Assembly: GCF_965205175.1 (NCBI RefSeq)
Contig: NZ_OZ242038.1
Coordinates: forward strand, 1,550,001-1,614,000
Length of the DNA: 64,000 bases
Source: Poriferisodalis sp965205175
GTDB lineage: Bacteria; Actinomycetota; Acidimicrobiia; Acidimicrobiales; Poriferisodalaceae
Reading direction: 5' to 3'
Numbering within the stretch: position 1 is the first letter of the stretch; each line of letters starts with the position of its first letter. The position numbers and the translations under genes are program-made. The notes under the pieces were generated by a model. That model was not told where the DNA came from and searched no databases. It worked only from the letters and a program-made list of their open reading frames with translations. Below, one piece after another: positions 15,530 through 24,977 of this stretch.

Positions 15530-17062
15530 TCAGCCGTTGCCGGCCCACAGGGTGGGAGTCCTCGCAGTCCACGGTGTCGCTCGCTCCAGCTGGCCCGCCA
15601 GCGACAGCAGCATCTCCTCGCCGGCATGGGGGCCGACGAACTGCACCCCCACCGGCAGCCCGTTCGCGCTCCAGTGGAGCGGCACCGACATCGCCGGCTG
15701 ACCGGCCACATTCCATTGCGGTGTGTAGTGCAGCAAGTCGTTGAGGCGACCGCGGCCCGTCTGCGGGTTGCGAAGCTCGCCGAGGCGAGGCGGCGGCTCG
15801 GTCAGCACCGGCGACACGAGCACGTCATGGTCGGCCCACCATTCGGCCAGCCTCCGGGTCCACGCGTGGCACCACTCAAGCGCTGACACGTACGCGCAGC
15901 CGCTCACTGAGCGACCCATCTCCAGCAGCGCCCACGTGTCGCCTTCGGTGTCAGCCCGGCTCATCGGGCGGCCCAGCGCCGCCTCGTATCCGGTCACGGC
16001 CACCACGTTGCACACAGCCACGATCGTGCGGAAGTGCTCGAAGAACGCATCGTGAAACATCTCCGGGGGTGCCGAGACATCGACCCGATGCCCGAGACGC
16101 TCCAGCAGCTGCCCAGCGCTGTGGACCGCTCGTGCGCACTCGGGATCCGTCGGTCCCCAGTCCGAATGCACGCACAAGCCGATTCGCAGCGGTGCCGGCT
16201 CGCGTGCCGCTGCGGACTCGAACGTGGCTGAGGGCGGCGGCGCGAAGTACGGGTCGCCGGGCCACGGTCGGCTGATGCCGTCGAGCACTCTGGCGCTGTC
16301 GCGCACGCTGCGGCTGACGACGCCGTCGACGCTGAAGCCGGCCCAGCCGTCGCCGGCGTCGGGACCCAGCGACACTCGGCCTCGGTTCGGCTTCAGCCCG
16401 AAGAGCCCACAGTTCGCAGCCGGCACGCGGATCGAGCCGCCGCCATCGTTGGCGTGGGCGACGGGCACGATGCCGGCGGCCACTGCGGCAGCGGATCCGC
16501 CGCTGGATCCGCCGGTCGAGTGACCAGTGCTCCAAGGATTGGCGGTCGGGCCGTAGGCCAGCGGCTCGGTGGTGATGGTCAGGCCGAACTCCGGGGTGTT
16601 CGTCCGGCCGAAGTTCACCAGCCCCAGTTCGGAGAACATGGAGGCGAGATGGGTCGTGACCTGCGAGACGTGACCGGCCCGGGCCAAGGCTGCATTGCCC
16701 GCGTGGTAGGGGTGACCCTCGGTGGCGCAGGTGAGGTCCTTGGTGAGGAAAGGCACACCGGCCAGCGGCGGCAGCGTGGCGTCGGTGCTGTCCGCACGGT
16801 TGCGGTCACGCAGCGCGTCGAGCCGCTCGGCGGTCTCGCGGCCTTGCTCGTCGAGCCGCACGATGACGGCGTTGATCTGCGGGTTCAGCCGGTCCGCCCG
16901 GGCGATGGCCTCGTCGAGCAGCTCGGCCGCCGACGCTTGGCCTGAAGCAAACAGCTCAGCGGTGGCCACCCCGTCGCAGATGCTGTCTGTCGGTCCAGTC
17001 AGCGGTGCCTCGCTGTGGGGCGCACCGGAGTGGATGTCGTCTGGATTCGAGGTGTCGTCCAC
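15530..17062 (-). CDS. Amidase-signature family hydrolase (copy 2)
   Basis: About 510 residues, paralogous to the next gene. Triad elements: GVPFLTKDLTCA (Lys), STGGSSGGSAAAVAAG (Ser pair) and ANDGGGSIRVPAANCGLFGLKPNRGRV. The frame is open further upstream, but that part overlaps the divergent M24 peptidase gene and looks like its shadow; GTG 17062 (VDDTSNPDD) is the most likely start. It would be the first gene of an operon with amidase 1 and the membrane-hairpin protein. Only about 40 bases separate it from the M24 peptidase start, so their promoters must overlap. The substrate is unknown. Confidence 0.88.
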   Translation of the reverse strand: MDDTSNPDDIHSGAPHSEAPLTGPTDSICDGVATAELFASGQASAAELLDEAIARADRLNPQINAVIVRLDEQGRETAERLDALRDRNRADSTDATLPPLAGVPFLTKDLTCATEGHPYHAGNAALARAGHVSQVTTHLASMFSELGLVNFGRTNTPEFGLTITTEPLAYGPTANPWSTGHSTGGSSGGSAAAVAAGIVPVAHANDGGGSIRVPAANCGLFGLKPNRGRVSLGPDAGDGWAGFSVDGVVSRSVRDSARVLDGISRPWPGDPYFAPPPSATFESAAAREPAPLRIGLCVHSDWGPTDPECARAVHSAGQLLERLGHRVDVSAPPEMFHDAFFEHFRTIVAVCNVVAVTGYEAALGRPMSRADTEGDTWALLEMGRSVSGCAYVSALEWCHAWTRRLAEWWADHDVLVSPVLTEPPPRLGELRNPQTGRGRLNDLLHYTPQWNVAGQPAMSVPLHWSANGLPVGVQFVGPHAGEEMLLSLAGQLERATPWTARTPTLWAGNG

Positions 17063-17102
17063 GGGCAGCAACGTAGCTTGTCCCACCGTTAGGGTGCGCG
17101 CC

Positions 17103-18401
17103 GTGAAGCCCGACGACGAGGTCTTGGCCCTGCGTCGGGCGCGCGTGGCTCGCCGCTGGGAACTCGACGACGAGGTCGTCATCGTGCGTGCTGGTGAGCC
17201 CGCTCCGTGGCCGGGCACCGACCAGCACTTCGGATTCATGCCCCATCCCGACGCGGTGTACCTGACCGGCGTGGGCTCGCCGGGCACGACGCTTGCCTAC
17301 GACGCCGGCGCAGCCCAGTGGGAGTTCTTCGGACCGCGATTCAGCCCCGAGCGTCTGGTGTGGGAGCAGCCTCCCACGCCCGTCGGGCGGCCATTGGAGG
17401 AGTTGGAGGACTGGCTGAGCGAGCGGGACGGCCGCGCGGTCATCGAGCTCGGCGCCTGCGGTCAGCCGGAGGGCGCGGCGCTGGCGCTGAGCGCTGCGAT
17501 CGCGCTCGAGCGCATGACCAAGGACCGCGCCGAGATCGACGACCTTCGCCGGGCCGCTGCGGCCAGCGCGGCCGGCTTCGAGTGGGTGTACGCCCATGCC
17601 GCGGTGGGCATGTCCGAGCGACAGATCCAGATTGGCATGGAGGCGGAGTTCTTCGCCGCCGGTGCGCCCCGCGTGGCCTACGACAGCATCGTGGCATCCG
17701 GCCCTCACGGGGCGTACCTGCACTACGTGTATGCCGGCGACGATCCGCTGCGACCCGCAAGCCGCGCGATCACCGCCGGCGACCTGCTGCTGATCGACGC
17801 CGGCGCGCAGTTCGGGGGCTACGCCAGCGATGTCACCCGCACCATGGTCGTGGGCGCCGAGCCCGACGACCACCAAGAGTTTCTGTGGAGGCTGGTGCTC
17901 AGCGTCCAGCAGCGGGCCATCGACATGTGCCGTCCTGGCGCTGTGTGGCGTGAGGTACACGCTGCCGCAGCGACTGCCTTGGGTGCCGGACTGGTGGAGC
18001 TGGGGCTGTTGCGCGGCACTCCGGCTGAGCTGGTCAGCGAAGGGGCGGTGGCACTGTTCTTCCCTCACGGGCTCGGACATCTGCTGGGACTGTCCGTCCA
18101 CGACCTCACGAGCGTCCCCTACGGTCCGGCGGCCGGCGACGATCCGGTGCTGTCGAGGCTGGGTCCGGACCGCGTCCTCCAAGACGGCATGGTCACCACG
18201 GTGGAGCCGGGCATCTACTTCATCGACGCGCTCCTCGGCGATCCTGCCAAGCGCGAGCAGTTCGCGGACTGCGTGGTGTGGGAACGCGTCGACGAGCTGC
18301 GGGGTTTGGGCGGCATCAGGATCGAAGACGACATTCTGGTGACCGACGGCGAGCCGGACGTCCTGACCGCCGCAATCGCCAAGCCGATTCGCATCGGCTG
18401 A
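17103..18401 (+). CDS. M24B aminopeptidase P (Xaa-Pro aminopeptidase)
   Basis: A 432-residue pita-bread-fold metallopeptidase that removes N-terminal residues preceding proline. The N-terminal domain (HFGFMPHPDAVYLTGVG) is the creatinase/AMP_N type. The two-metal site is complete: Asp in LLLIDAGAQ, Asp in GYASDVTRTM, His in FFPHGLGHLLGLSVHD, Glu in TTVEPGIYF and Glu in IRIEDDILVT. GTG 17103 is the chosen start; the longer open frame runs through the opposite-strand amidase and is rejected. The FAD oxidoreductase follows 68 bases downstream on the same strand. Peptide and amide degradation would suit the neighbouring amidases. Confidence 0.9.
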   Translation: MKPDDEVLALRRARVARRWELDDEVVIVRAGEPAPWPGTDQHFGFMPHPDAVYLTGVGSPGTTLAYDAGAAQWEFFGPRFSPERLVWEQPPTPVGRPLEELEDWLSERDGRAVIELGACGQPEGAALALSAAIALERMTKDRAEIDDLRRAAAASAAGFEWVYAHAAVGMSERQIQIGMEAEFFAAGAPRVAYDSIVASGPHGAYLHYVYAGDDPLRPASRAITAGDLLLIDAGAQFGGYASDVTRTMVVGAEPDDHQEFLWRLVLSVQQRAIDMCRPGAVWREVHAAAATALGAGLVELGLLRGTPAELVSEGAVALFFPHGLGHLLGLSVHDLTSVPYGPAAGDDPVLSRLGPDRVLQDGMVTTVEPGIYFIDALLGDPAKREQFADCVVWERVDELRGLGGIRIEDDILVTDGEPDVLTAAIAKPIRIG

Positions 18402-18469
18402 GGCGGGAGCTGTTCGTCCGTGCCGGCGAAGCCGAAGCCTCTGCGCCGCCGCCGACGAGGCGTCAGCCG

Positions 18470-19807
18470 GTGAGCCCATCAATCAGCCCAGCTAAGCACA
18501 CCGTCGACTGCGACGCTGTCGTCATCGGGGCCGGCGTCATCGGCGCTGCGATCACCTATGAGCTGGCGCTGCGCGGTTGGCGGGTCGTGGGCGTGGATCG
18601 CAACCAAGGCGCCGGTTTGGGCTCGACGAGCGCCTCCTCGGCCATTGTGCGATTCACGTACTCCACCCGAGCCGGGGTGGCGATGTCCTACGAGGGCTTG
18701 CAGTACTGGCTGCGCTGGGCCGACTACGTCGGCGAGGTCGACGAGGCCGGCCATGCCGCGTTGACGCAGTGCGGGATGATGACGCTGCTCAGCGGCGATG
18801 GTCGCCACCTGCTGCCTGTGCCCCACTTCGAGGCGCTCGGCGTGCCCTATGAGATATGGGATCACGACGACGCCGTCGCCCGGCTCAGGCACTTCGACTT
18901 GTCGAGGTTCGGTCCGCCCCGACGCTCCGCCGACCCGGAATTCTGGGCCGAGCCGACTGCACAGCTCGCAGGGGCGCTGTGGACGCCCGAAGCCGGGTAC
19001 GTCAGCGATCCGCAGCTCGCCGCTCACAATCTTCGGCTCGCCGCAGAATCGGCAGGTGCTGAGTTTCGCTTCGGTGCGACAGTGACAGGCATTGCCGCAC
19101 AGGGCGGTCGCACCGAAGGGGTCGCGTTGTGCGACGGCACTGCAGTGCGGGCACCGGTCGTGGTCAATGCGGCTGGTCCGCACAGCAGTGCCGTCAATGC
19201 GCTGGCCGGCGTGCTGGGCGACATGTCGATCAGCACTCGTCCGCTCCGCAAAGAGGTGTACCACGTGCCTGCGCCGCCGGGTGTGGACTTCGAGCAGGAA
19301 GGAGCGACGATCGCCGACGACGACACCGGCTGCTACGTTCGTCCCGAGGTGGGCAACAACATGTTGCTGGGTTCGCTCGAGTTGGACTTGGCGGACTTGG
19401 AATGGCTCAGCGCGGCTGAGATCGACGGCTGTTCACAGGATCTCAGCCGAGAGCGGTGGGAAACCCACGTCCTGCGGTTCGCCCGACGCATGCCCGCGCT
19501 CGGGCTGCCGCACCAGCCGAGGGGCATCGTCGGCATCTACGACGTGGCCGACGACTGGATCCCGATCTACGACCGCACCTCGCTCGACGGGTACTACGTG
19601 GCCATCGGCACCAGCGGCAACCAGTTCAAGAACGCCGCGGTGGCGGGTCACTGCATGGCGGAGCTCATCGGCGCCGTGGAGACAGGTCACGACCACGACG
19701 ACGAACCCGTGGTGGTGGCCGGCAAGCACACCGGCTTCGAGATCGACTTGGGCACCTTCTCGCGCACGCGGCCACGGCACAGCTCGTCGATGTCGGTACA
19801 CGGCTGA
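18470..19807 (+). CDS. FAD-dependent amine/amino-acid oxidoreductase (DAO family)
   Basis: A 445-residue flavoprotein. The dinucleotide-binding motif VVIGAGVIGAAITYELALRG lies near the N-terminus (residues 17-36), then an acidic/basic ending VVGVDR. Further DAO-family marks are STSASSAIVRF, APVVVNAAGPHSS, and a C-terminal YYVAIGTSGNQFKNAAVAGHCMAELI. This is the sarcosine, dimethylglycine or D-amino-acid oxidase superfamily; the substrate cannot be fixed. GTG 18470 is preferred because homology begins shortly after it. The gene ends before a 164-base gap. Together with the M24 peptidase it may serve amine or peptide breakdown. Confidence 0.85.
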   Translation: MSPSISPAKHTVDCDAVVIGAGVIGAAITYELALRGWRVVGVDRNQGAGLGSTSASSAIVRFTYSTRAGVAMSYEGLQYWLRWADYVGEVDEAGHAALTQCGMMTLLSGDGRHLLPVPHFEALGVPYEIWDHDDAVARLRHFDLSRFGPPRRSADPEFWAEPTAQLAGALWTPEAGYVSDPQLAAHNLRLAAESAGAEFRFGATVTGIAAQGGRTEGVALCDGTAVRAPVVVNAAGPHSSAVNALAGVLGDMSISTRPLRKEVYHVPAPPGVDFEQEGATIADDDTGCYVRPEVGNNMLLGSLELDLADLEWLSAAEIDGCSQDLSRERWETHVLRFARRMPALGLPHQPRGIVGIYDVADDWIPIYDRTSLDGYYVAIGTSGNQFKNAAVAGHCMAELIGAVETGHDHDDEPVVVAGKHTGFEIDLGTFSRTRPRHSSSMSVHG

Positions 19808-19971
19808 GTCGGGCATGGCTGAGTCGGAGGAGTGAAACAGCGTCGGGAAGTGAAGTAGAGTCTGTCCGGGCGCTTCGGCAAAGCGGTGCCGCTTCCGGTC
19901 ACGGGGGAGTGCCGGCTCACGTCCGCGGTGCCCACGACATCCATCACATCATCACCTCGGGGGTTGTTTCG

Positions 19972-20463
19972 ATGAACAGTGACGCTTCTGCCCAGCCGAC
20001 CGGTCTCGCCGGCCTGCTGGTGCGCATCCACGACAAGGCCAGCATCGGCGCCGTCGTGAGCCTGTACTGGTTCTTGTTCTGGCTGCTCAACGGCTTCGAC
20101 AAGTTCCTCAACGCAGACACGTTCTACGGCGTGAACTTCAAGAACGCGCTGGAAGGCGCGATGTTGCCGGCGCTCGGGCTGAGCACGGGGCTGGCTTGGC
20201 CGCTGGCGATCATCGTCGGCGTCATCGAGGTGGTGCTGGGTCTGCTTTTCTTGGTCTCGCTCATCGGGTTCGCGACTCGCAAGCCGCACCGATTCGAGGT
20301 CGGCACCGCCTGCATCGGCCTCAGCGTGTTGTTCTTCGCACTGCTCACTGCGGGCGCGATCCTGTTCGGCGAACGCGGCCACGTGATGACTCAAGGCCTG
20401 TTCATCGGCACCTTGCTGGTCAGCGGACTGACGCTGCATGCGTCCAAGAAGGCGTCTGCCTGA
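19972..20463 (+). CDS. Small four-helix membrane protein (DoxX-like)
   Basis: A 163-residue integral membrane protein with four hydrophobic segments (IGAVVSLYWFLFWLLNGF, WPLAIIVGVIEVVLGLLFLVSLIGF, IGLSVLFFALLTAGAILF, GLFIGTLLVSGLTL). The size and the helix layout fit DoxX-like proteins, but no diagnostic residue makes this certain. ATG 19972 is chosen because the protein begins there as a natural soluble lead (MNSDASAQPTG). It is convergent with the Nudix gene at 20504 (40-base gap). Confidence 0.75.
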   Translation: MNSDASAQPTGLAGLLVRIHDKASIGAVVSLYWFLFWLLNGFDKFLNADTFYGVNFKNALEGAMLPALGLSTGLAWPLAIIVGVIEVVLGLLFLVSLIGFATRKPHRFEVGTACIGLSVLFFALLTAGAILFGERGHVMTQGLFIGTLLVSGLTLHASKKASA

Positions 20464-20503
20464 TCCACAGCGGTGCTCGGTGATGTGCCGCTGATGTGCG
20501 CGG

Positions 20504-21289
20504 TCACGACCACGCGAACGTGGGCTGCTCCAGTTCGTCGACGCGAGTAGCGCGGCCTTCGTAGGCGACGGCCCGGAACTGGTAGAGCACGGCGCCGGTC
20601 GGGGCGTGAATCAAGTCGCCCCCTACTGGGACCTGCACGACTGGGCGATCGCTCTCGGGAATGCTCACGAGTCGCGGCGAGTCGGGCCGGGTCAGCTCGC
20701 GCAGCGAGACGCGGTGTATCGAGGCCACTTCAGCCGGGTTGGCGACGGGCGCCTGTTCGTCGCCGAGCCAGAAGACGATCGGGCTGATCACGTAGCCCGA
20801 CCGGGTCGGGTAGTCGTCGAGCCGGCCGAGCACATCATCGGGGGTCATCTCTAGGCCGACCTCCTCGGCACACTCACGGATGGCTGCCTCGAGCGCGGTC
20901 TCGTAGTCGTCGGCCCGTCCGCCCGGCAGCGCCCACTGACCACGATGGCCGCGCAGGTGACCGGCACGGCGCGTGAGCAGCACCGCCGCGCCCCCGGCAG
21001 TTCCGTCGATGCTGCCCGTGAGCGACGGGTCGCCGGCGCTGTCGGGGATCTGCGCAAGCAGCTCGCGACGCTGCTGCGCGTTCAGCCCCTGGCCCCCAGG
21101 GTCCGATCCGTGCAGGTCCGCTTCGCTGTCGAGCACGATCACCGCGACAGCGGCTCGCTTGCGACCCTCGTCAGCGTGGTGCCGCACCGTGTGGCGGGCC
21201 AAGTTGTCTGCCAGCCGAGTCCGCAGCGTGCTGTCGTGCGCGATCTCGCGGCCAGAGGACACCTTCGGCATGCCGGTCGAGTCTGTCAT
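20504..21289 (-). CDS. Nudix hydrolase, CoA pyrophosphatase-like
   Basis: A 261-residue Nudix protein with QWALPGGRADDYETALEAAIRECAEEVGL, a full Nudix box in the style of NudL/NUDT7 CoA pyrophosphatases (UPF0035 type), with KRAAVAVIVL and VLLTRRAGHLRGHRG before it. About 35 residues are inserted inside the first beta strands (SEADLHGSDPGGQ...). Such enzymes cleave CoA and acyl-CoA to phosphopantetheine derivatives. The divergent NtaA-type monooxygenase starts 71 bases away. Confidence 0.85.
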   Translation of the reverse strand: MTDSTGMPKVSSGREIAHDSTLRTRLADNLARHTVRHHADEGRKRAAVAVIVLDSEADLHGSDPGGQGLNAQQRRELLAQIPDSAGDPSLTGSIDGTAGGAAVLLTRRAGHLRGHRGQWALPGGRADDYETALEAAIRECAEEVGLEMTPDDVLGRLDDYPTRSGYVISPIVFWLGDEQAPVANPAEVASIHRVSLRELTRPDSPRLVSIPESDRPVVQVPVGGDLIHAPTGAVLYQFRAVAYEGRATRVDELEQPTFAWS

Positions 21290-21359
21290 TGCGGGGAAGC
21301 TGCACCGCGATGCACGCGGCTGCGCGCCGGCACCTGCCCCTTGCCTACGCTCGCTGGGC

Positions 21360-22724
21360 GTGGATGCGCAGCGTCACATCGTGCTCGTGGGCTTTCTCCA
21401 GGCGCAGAATTGCACGACGATCCCTGCGGCTTGGAGGCACCCCGACGCACGTCACGACGTCACCAGCTTCGACTACTACCGCCACATCGGCCGAGTGCTC
21501 GAACAGGGTTGCTTCGACCTCGGCTTCTTCGACGACCGGCTGGCGATGCCCGACATGTTCGGCGGCGACCACCGGCACACCGTCGAGGCGGGCATCCGCT
21601 GCGTGAAGCTCGACCCGGTCACCGTGCTGACGGCGATGGGCACGGCCACCAAGCGTCTCGGCTTGGGCGCCACCTATTCGACCACCTACTTCGAGCCGTT
21701 CCATGTGGCGCGCGTGTTCGCGACGCTGGACCACCTGACAGCGGGCCGAGCAGCGTGGAATGTGGTCACCTCGGTGAATGACAACGAGGCGCGCAACATG
21801 GGTCTGGACCGAGCTCTCGCCCACGACGAGCGCTACGAACGAGCAGACGAGTTCATGCGGGTCGTACACGGCCACTGGGACACGTGGGACGCCGATGCGA
21901 TTGCGGCCGACCGAGCGAGCGGGCTGTACGCCCACGGCGCCCGGGTGCGTCGGCTGGACCATCGGGGAGCTTGGTTCTCGTCTCGGGGGCCGTTCACGGT
22001 GCCGCGCACGCCCCAAGGACACCCCGTGATCATCCAGGCGGGGCAGAGCGGTCCCGGCACCGCGTTCGCCGCCCGCTGGGGCGAGCTGCTGTTCGTGAGC
22101 CAGGTGCGGCTCGATGCAGCGGTCGCTCACTACGCAGCGGTGAAGTCGCAGGCCGGCGATCTCGGCCGCGACCCGGACCAGGTCAAGATCGCCAACCTGA
22201 CATTTCCGGTCGTCGGACGCACGATGGCCGAAGCCGAAGACCGCCGCGCCGCCTACGACGAACTGCCGACACTCGTCGACGAACTGTCGTTGCTGTCGGA
22301 GGGGCTGAACTTCGACTTCGCAGGCCGCGACCTCGACGTGCCTCTGTCTGACGACGACCTTGAGGCCATGACGGGCATTCAGGGCATTCGCAACCAGGTG
22401 CTGCAGGTCAGCGGACGAGCCAATCCCACCGTGCGCGATTTCATACAGGTCTCCGGGCGAGGTCGTCTGGCTCACCCGGTCGTCGGCGGTCCGGTCGAGC
22501 TTGCCGACTACTTCGAGGAGTGGTTCACCGCGCGTGCGGTGGACGGATTCGTGATTGCCGGCACGCACATGCCAGGAGCCTTCGAGGACTTCGTCGAGAT
22601 CGTTCTGCCAGAGCTGCAGCGCCGTGGCCTGTTCCGAACGGAGTACCGGGGCGCCACGCTGCGCCAACATCTGGGCCTGCGCATGCCCGAACCCGGCGCA
22701 TGGCGCTTGGAGGGCAGCGGCTGA
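21360..22724 (+). CDS. NtaA/SnaA/DszA-type FMN-dependent LLM monooxygenase
   Basis: A 454-residue luciferase-family monooxygenase of the NtaA/SnaA/DszA branch, which uses FMNH2 from a separate flavin reductase to hydroxylate or desulfurise organic substrates. Diagnostic stretches are FLQAQNCTTIPAAWRHP, GCFDLGFFDDRLAMPD, LGLGATYSTTYFEPFHVAR, GRAAWNVVTSVNDNEARNMG and HPVIIQAGQSGPG. No flavin reductase gene lies beside it. The start is GTG 21360 (VDAQRHIVLVGF); the open frame upstream overlaps the opposite-strand Nudix gene. The substrate is unknown. Confidence 0.88.
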   Translation: MDAQRHIVLVGFLQAQNCTTIPAAWRHPDARHDVTSFDYYRHIGRVLEQGCFDLGFFDDRLAMPDMFGGDHRHTVEAGIRCVKLDPVTVLTAMGTATKRLGLGATYSTTYFEPFHVARVFATLDHLTAGRAAWNVVTSVNDNEARNMGLDRALAHDERYERADEFMRVVHGHWDTWDADAIAADRASGLYAHGARVRRLDHRGAWFSSRGPFTVPRTPQGHPVIIQAGQSGPGTAFAARWGELLFVSQVRLDAAVAHYAAVKSQAGDLGRDPDQVKIANLTFPVVGRTMAEAEDRRAAYDELPTLVDELSLLSEGLNFDFAGRDLDVPLSDDDLEAMTGIQGIRNQVLQVSGRANPTVRDFIQVSGRGRLAHPVVGGPVELADYFEEWFTARAVDGFVIAGTHMPGAFEDFVEIVLPELQRRGLFRTEYRGATLRQHLGLRMPEPGAWRLEGSG

Positions 22725-22818
22725 GGTCGTGACTGGCCGTCGTGGCGGGCTGTCTTGACCGGCATGGCCGCGGCCGGCGTGGCGGTGCAGCGGTGGGCCG
22801 GCGCGTACGCGGCGCTGC

Positions 22819-24876
22819 TCAGGCGACCAGGGTGCGGGCGTGTCGGGCGAGCTGCGACGCTGTGGCCGTATGGACGCTGCCCAGAGCGGTCACGCGCGCG
22901 AGCGCATCGTCGAACACGTGGGCCCGGAACGGCTGGCCCGCCAGCCACGGACGCAGCGTCAGCATCAGCAGCCGGCCTCCGGCAGCCTGCTCGGCGCCCT
23001 CGCGATGCATGCGAGCAGCTGCACCGGTGATGATCTCGTGCCAGCCGTCGAGTGACACCCGCCGGTGCCAGAGCGCAAATTCGTCGTCGGATTCGAGGAA
23101 CAGCGGCAGCGACACCATCTGTGCGGTCCCGTCTGGTCGGCGCACCCCGGCCAGCACGCCGTCGGGCGTCATCAGCAACGGCTGCTCGTCGTTTGGCCAA
23201 TCCAGCAGCGTGTCGATGCCGGCTTCGGCGAGCAGTGCCGGAGTGCGGAACGACTCCACCCCTTCGGCAGAGAACCACGCCGTCGGCGGCGTGCCGCAGG
23301 CAAACTCGATGGCGTCGATGCAGCGTGCAATGGCCTCCCGCTCTTGGGCCTGAGAGTTCTTGGACGTGATGACCTGGGTGGCTGCTACGCCTCGCCCTGC
23401 CAGCTCGCAGCCACGCTCGACCAGATGCGCGATCAGCCAGCGGTAGTGCTCGGCAGTCAGCGCATCCACTGCGACGGTGACGGCGACGCGATGCCGTTCC
23501 AGCACCTCGAGCAAGCGAAAGACGCCGACTCGGTGGCCGTACTCGCGGATCGTGAGCTGCGGGTAGTCGAGCGCGGGCAGGCGCGTCAGTCCACCGCTTC
23601 GACCGCGCAAGGAGTAGGCGCCCTCCGGCGGCGCCCACTCGACATGGTCGAGGACGATCACTGCGCCGACGGCCAGCGGGCAGCCGCCGGGCCACTCGAA
23701 GCGGCGCCGCCCCGGCAGCGGTGACCAGTCGTAGTAGGGGTGGTCCATGCCGGCTTGGTGCTGGGCCGGGCCGAACTCGTAGGCGGCAGGCGGCACGGTG
23801 CCTGTGGGTCTCGACTGTTGCACACCCGGTTGGCGCACGACGGCCTGCGGCCGGTTCCCGCCGCGAGTCGGCGTGGCATCCGGCAGCGTTGCCGGCTCGG
23901 GCTGGTGGGCGGCGAACTCGTCGTAGTGATGGTCGAGGAAGTGCTGAGCGATCTGACCGGCAGTGGCCTGCCACACGTCGTCGTGGCTCATCAGGTGCTC
24001 CAGCATGGCTGCGAGCGCGTCGATCCGGTGCGGCATGCCCATGAGGTAGGGGTGCAGCGCAACGCACATCACCCGGCCCCCGGCGCCGTCGTCGGCTTCT
24101 CGGCGCAGCACGTCGAGTTGGGCACGTGCTATGGCCACGAATTCGGCGGCGCCGAAGTGCTGGGCGAACACCGGCACGTCGTTCAGTTCCATCGAGTAGG
24201 GAATCGACACCAGCCGCTGCCCGCCGCGGGTCGCCAGCGGCACCGGCTGGTCGTCGTGAAACCAGTCGGCGTGGTAGATCAGTCCGGCTTCGGCCATGAG
24301 GTCAGGGGTCGCCGAGGTGTTGGAGACCGCTGGGCTGAGCATCCCTCGCAGCGCGAGCCCAGCGTGGCTGCGCAGCCTCTGGATGCACTCGATGTAGAAC
24401 GCTCGCTCGGCGGTCTCGTCCATCGAGGAGAGGTAGCGGGTGTTGTAGATGCCGTGGGACATGATCTCCCAGCCGCGTTCCACCATGGCAGCGCCGACCT
24501 CGGGGTAGTGGTCGAACACGGCGAGATTGGTCGAGGCAGTGGCCGCCACGCCGAAGCGGTCCAGCACCTCGGCCATGCGCCAGAAGCCCACCCGGTTGCC
24601 GTAGTCGCGGTGGCCGTAGCCCTGAACATCTGGATGGGGCGACCGTGTCCAGGTGTTGCGCTGCGGGTCACGCGGCGGCAGGTACTCGTAGTGCTCGACG
24701 TTCGGAGCGATCCACAGCGCAACACGCGCGTCGTTCGGCCACCGGATCTGTGGCCGGTCCACGATGGGCAGGTACCGCACGCGGTGCGGAGGCAAGGTGT
24801 CCAGCAGCGGCGCGATCAGGCCGAGCGCCGGTTCCACCGAGCCGTCAGTGCCGTCGGCAATGGTCCGCTCATGCAT
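22819..24876 (-). CDS. Tandem double polysaccharide-deacetylase-like protein
   Basis: A 685-residue protein containing two copies of a NodB-homology fold of the PuuE/allantoinase-like branch. Copy 1 (about 40-320) has RVALWIAPNVEHYEYLPP, YGNRVGFWRMAEVLDRFGV, GWEIMSHGIYNTRYL and ALHPYLMGMPHRI. Copy 2 (about 385-680) has PLAVGAVIVLDHVEWAPPEG, YGHRVGVFRLLEVLERHRV and GCELAGRGVAATQVI. The SHGIYN motif of copy 1, with its His, is replaced by GRGVAA in copy 2. The second domain has therefore probably lost a metal or substrate ligand and may be structural. A Pro/Gly-rich linker joins them. No signal peptide is seen, so an intracellular amidohydrolase-like role is more likely than cell-wall deacetylation. 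Confidence 0.85.
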   Translation of the reverse strand: MHERTIADGTDGSVEPALGLIAPLLDTLPPHRVRYLPIVDRPQIRWPNDARVALWIAPNVEHYEYLPPRDPQRNTWTRSPHPDVQGYGHRDYGNRVGFWRMAEVLDRFGVAATASTNLAVFDHYPEVGAAMVERGWEIMSHGIYNTRYLSSMDETAERAFYIECIQRLRSHAGLALRGMLSPAVSNTSATPDLMAEAGLIYHADWFHDDQPVPLATRGGQRLVSIPYSMELNDVPVFAQHFGAAEFVAIARAQLDVLRREADDGAGGRVMCVALHPYLMGMPHRIDALAAMLEHLMSHDDVWQATAGQIAQHFLDHHYDEFAAHQPEPATLPDATPTRGGNRPQAVVRQPGVQQSRPTGTVPPAAYEFGPAQHQAGMDHPYYDWSPLPGRRRFEWPGGCPLAVGAVIVLDHVEWAPPEGAYSLRGRSGGLTRLPALDYPQLTIREYGHRVGVFRLLEVLERHRVAVTVAVDALTAEHYRWLIAHLVERGCELAGRGVAATQVITSKNSQAQEREAIARCIDAIEFACGTPPTAWFSAEGVESFRTPALLAEAGIDTLLDWPNDEQPLLMTPDGVLAGVRRPDGTAQMVSLPLFLESDDEFALWHRRVSLDGWHEIITGAAARMHREGAEQAAGGRLLMLTLRPWLAGQPFRAHVFDDALARVTALGSVHTATASQLARHARTLVA

Positions 24877-24977
24877 GAGCCGACGCTAGGGCGGCCCGAC
24901 GCCAAGCTCCAAGCTCGCATGTCGTCGGCGCACCGGGCTTGGCGCGCCGGCCTCGGCGCGCATGATGAAATGACCTC

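Noticed and set aside
13943..17062. GatA subunit of aspartyl/glutamyl-tRNA amidotransferase
   Set aside because: Two paralogues, no gatB or gatC nearby, and sequence nearer to general amidases.
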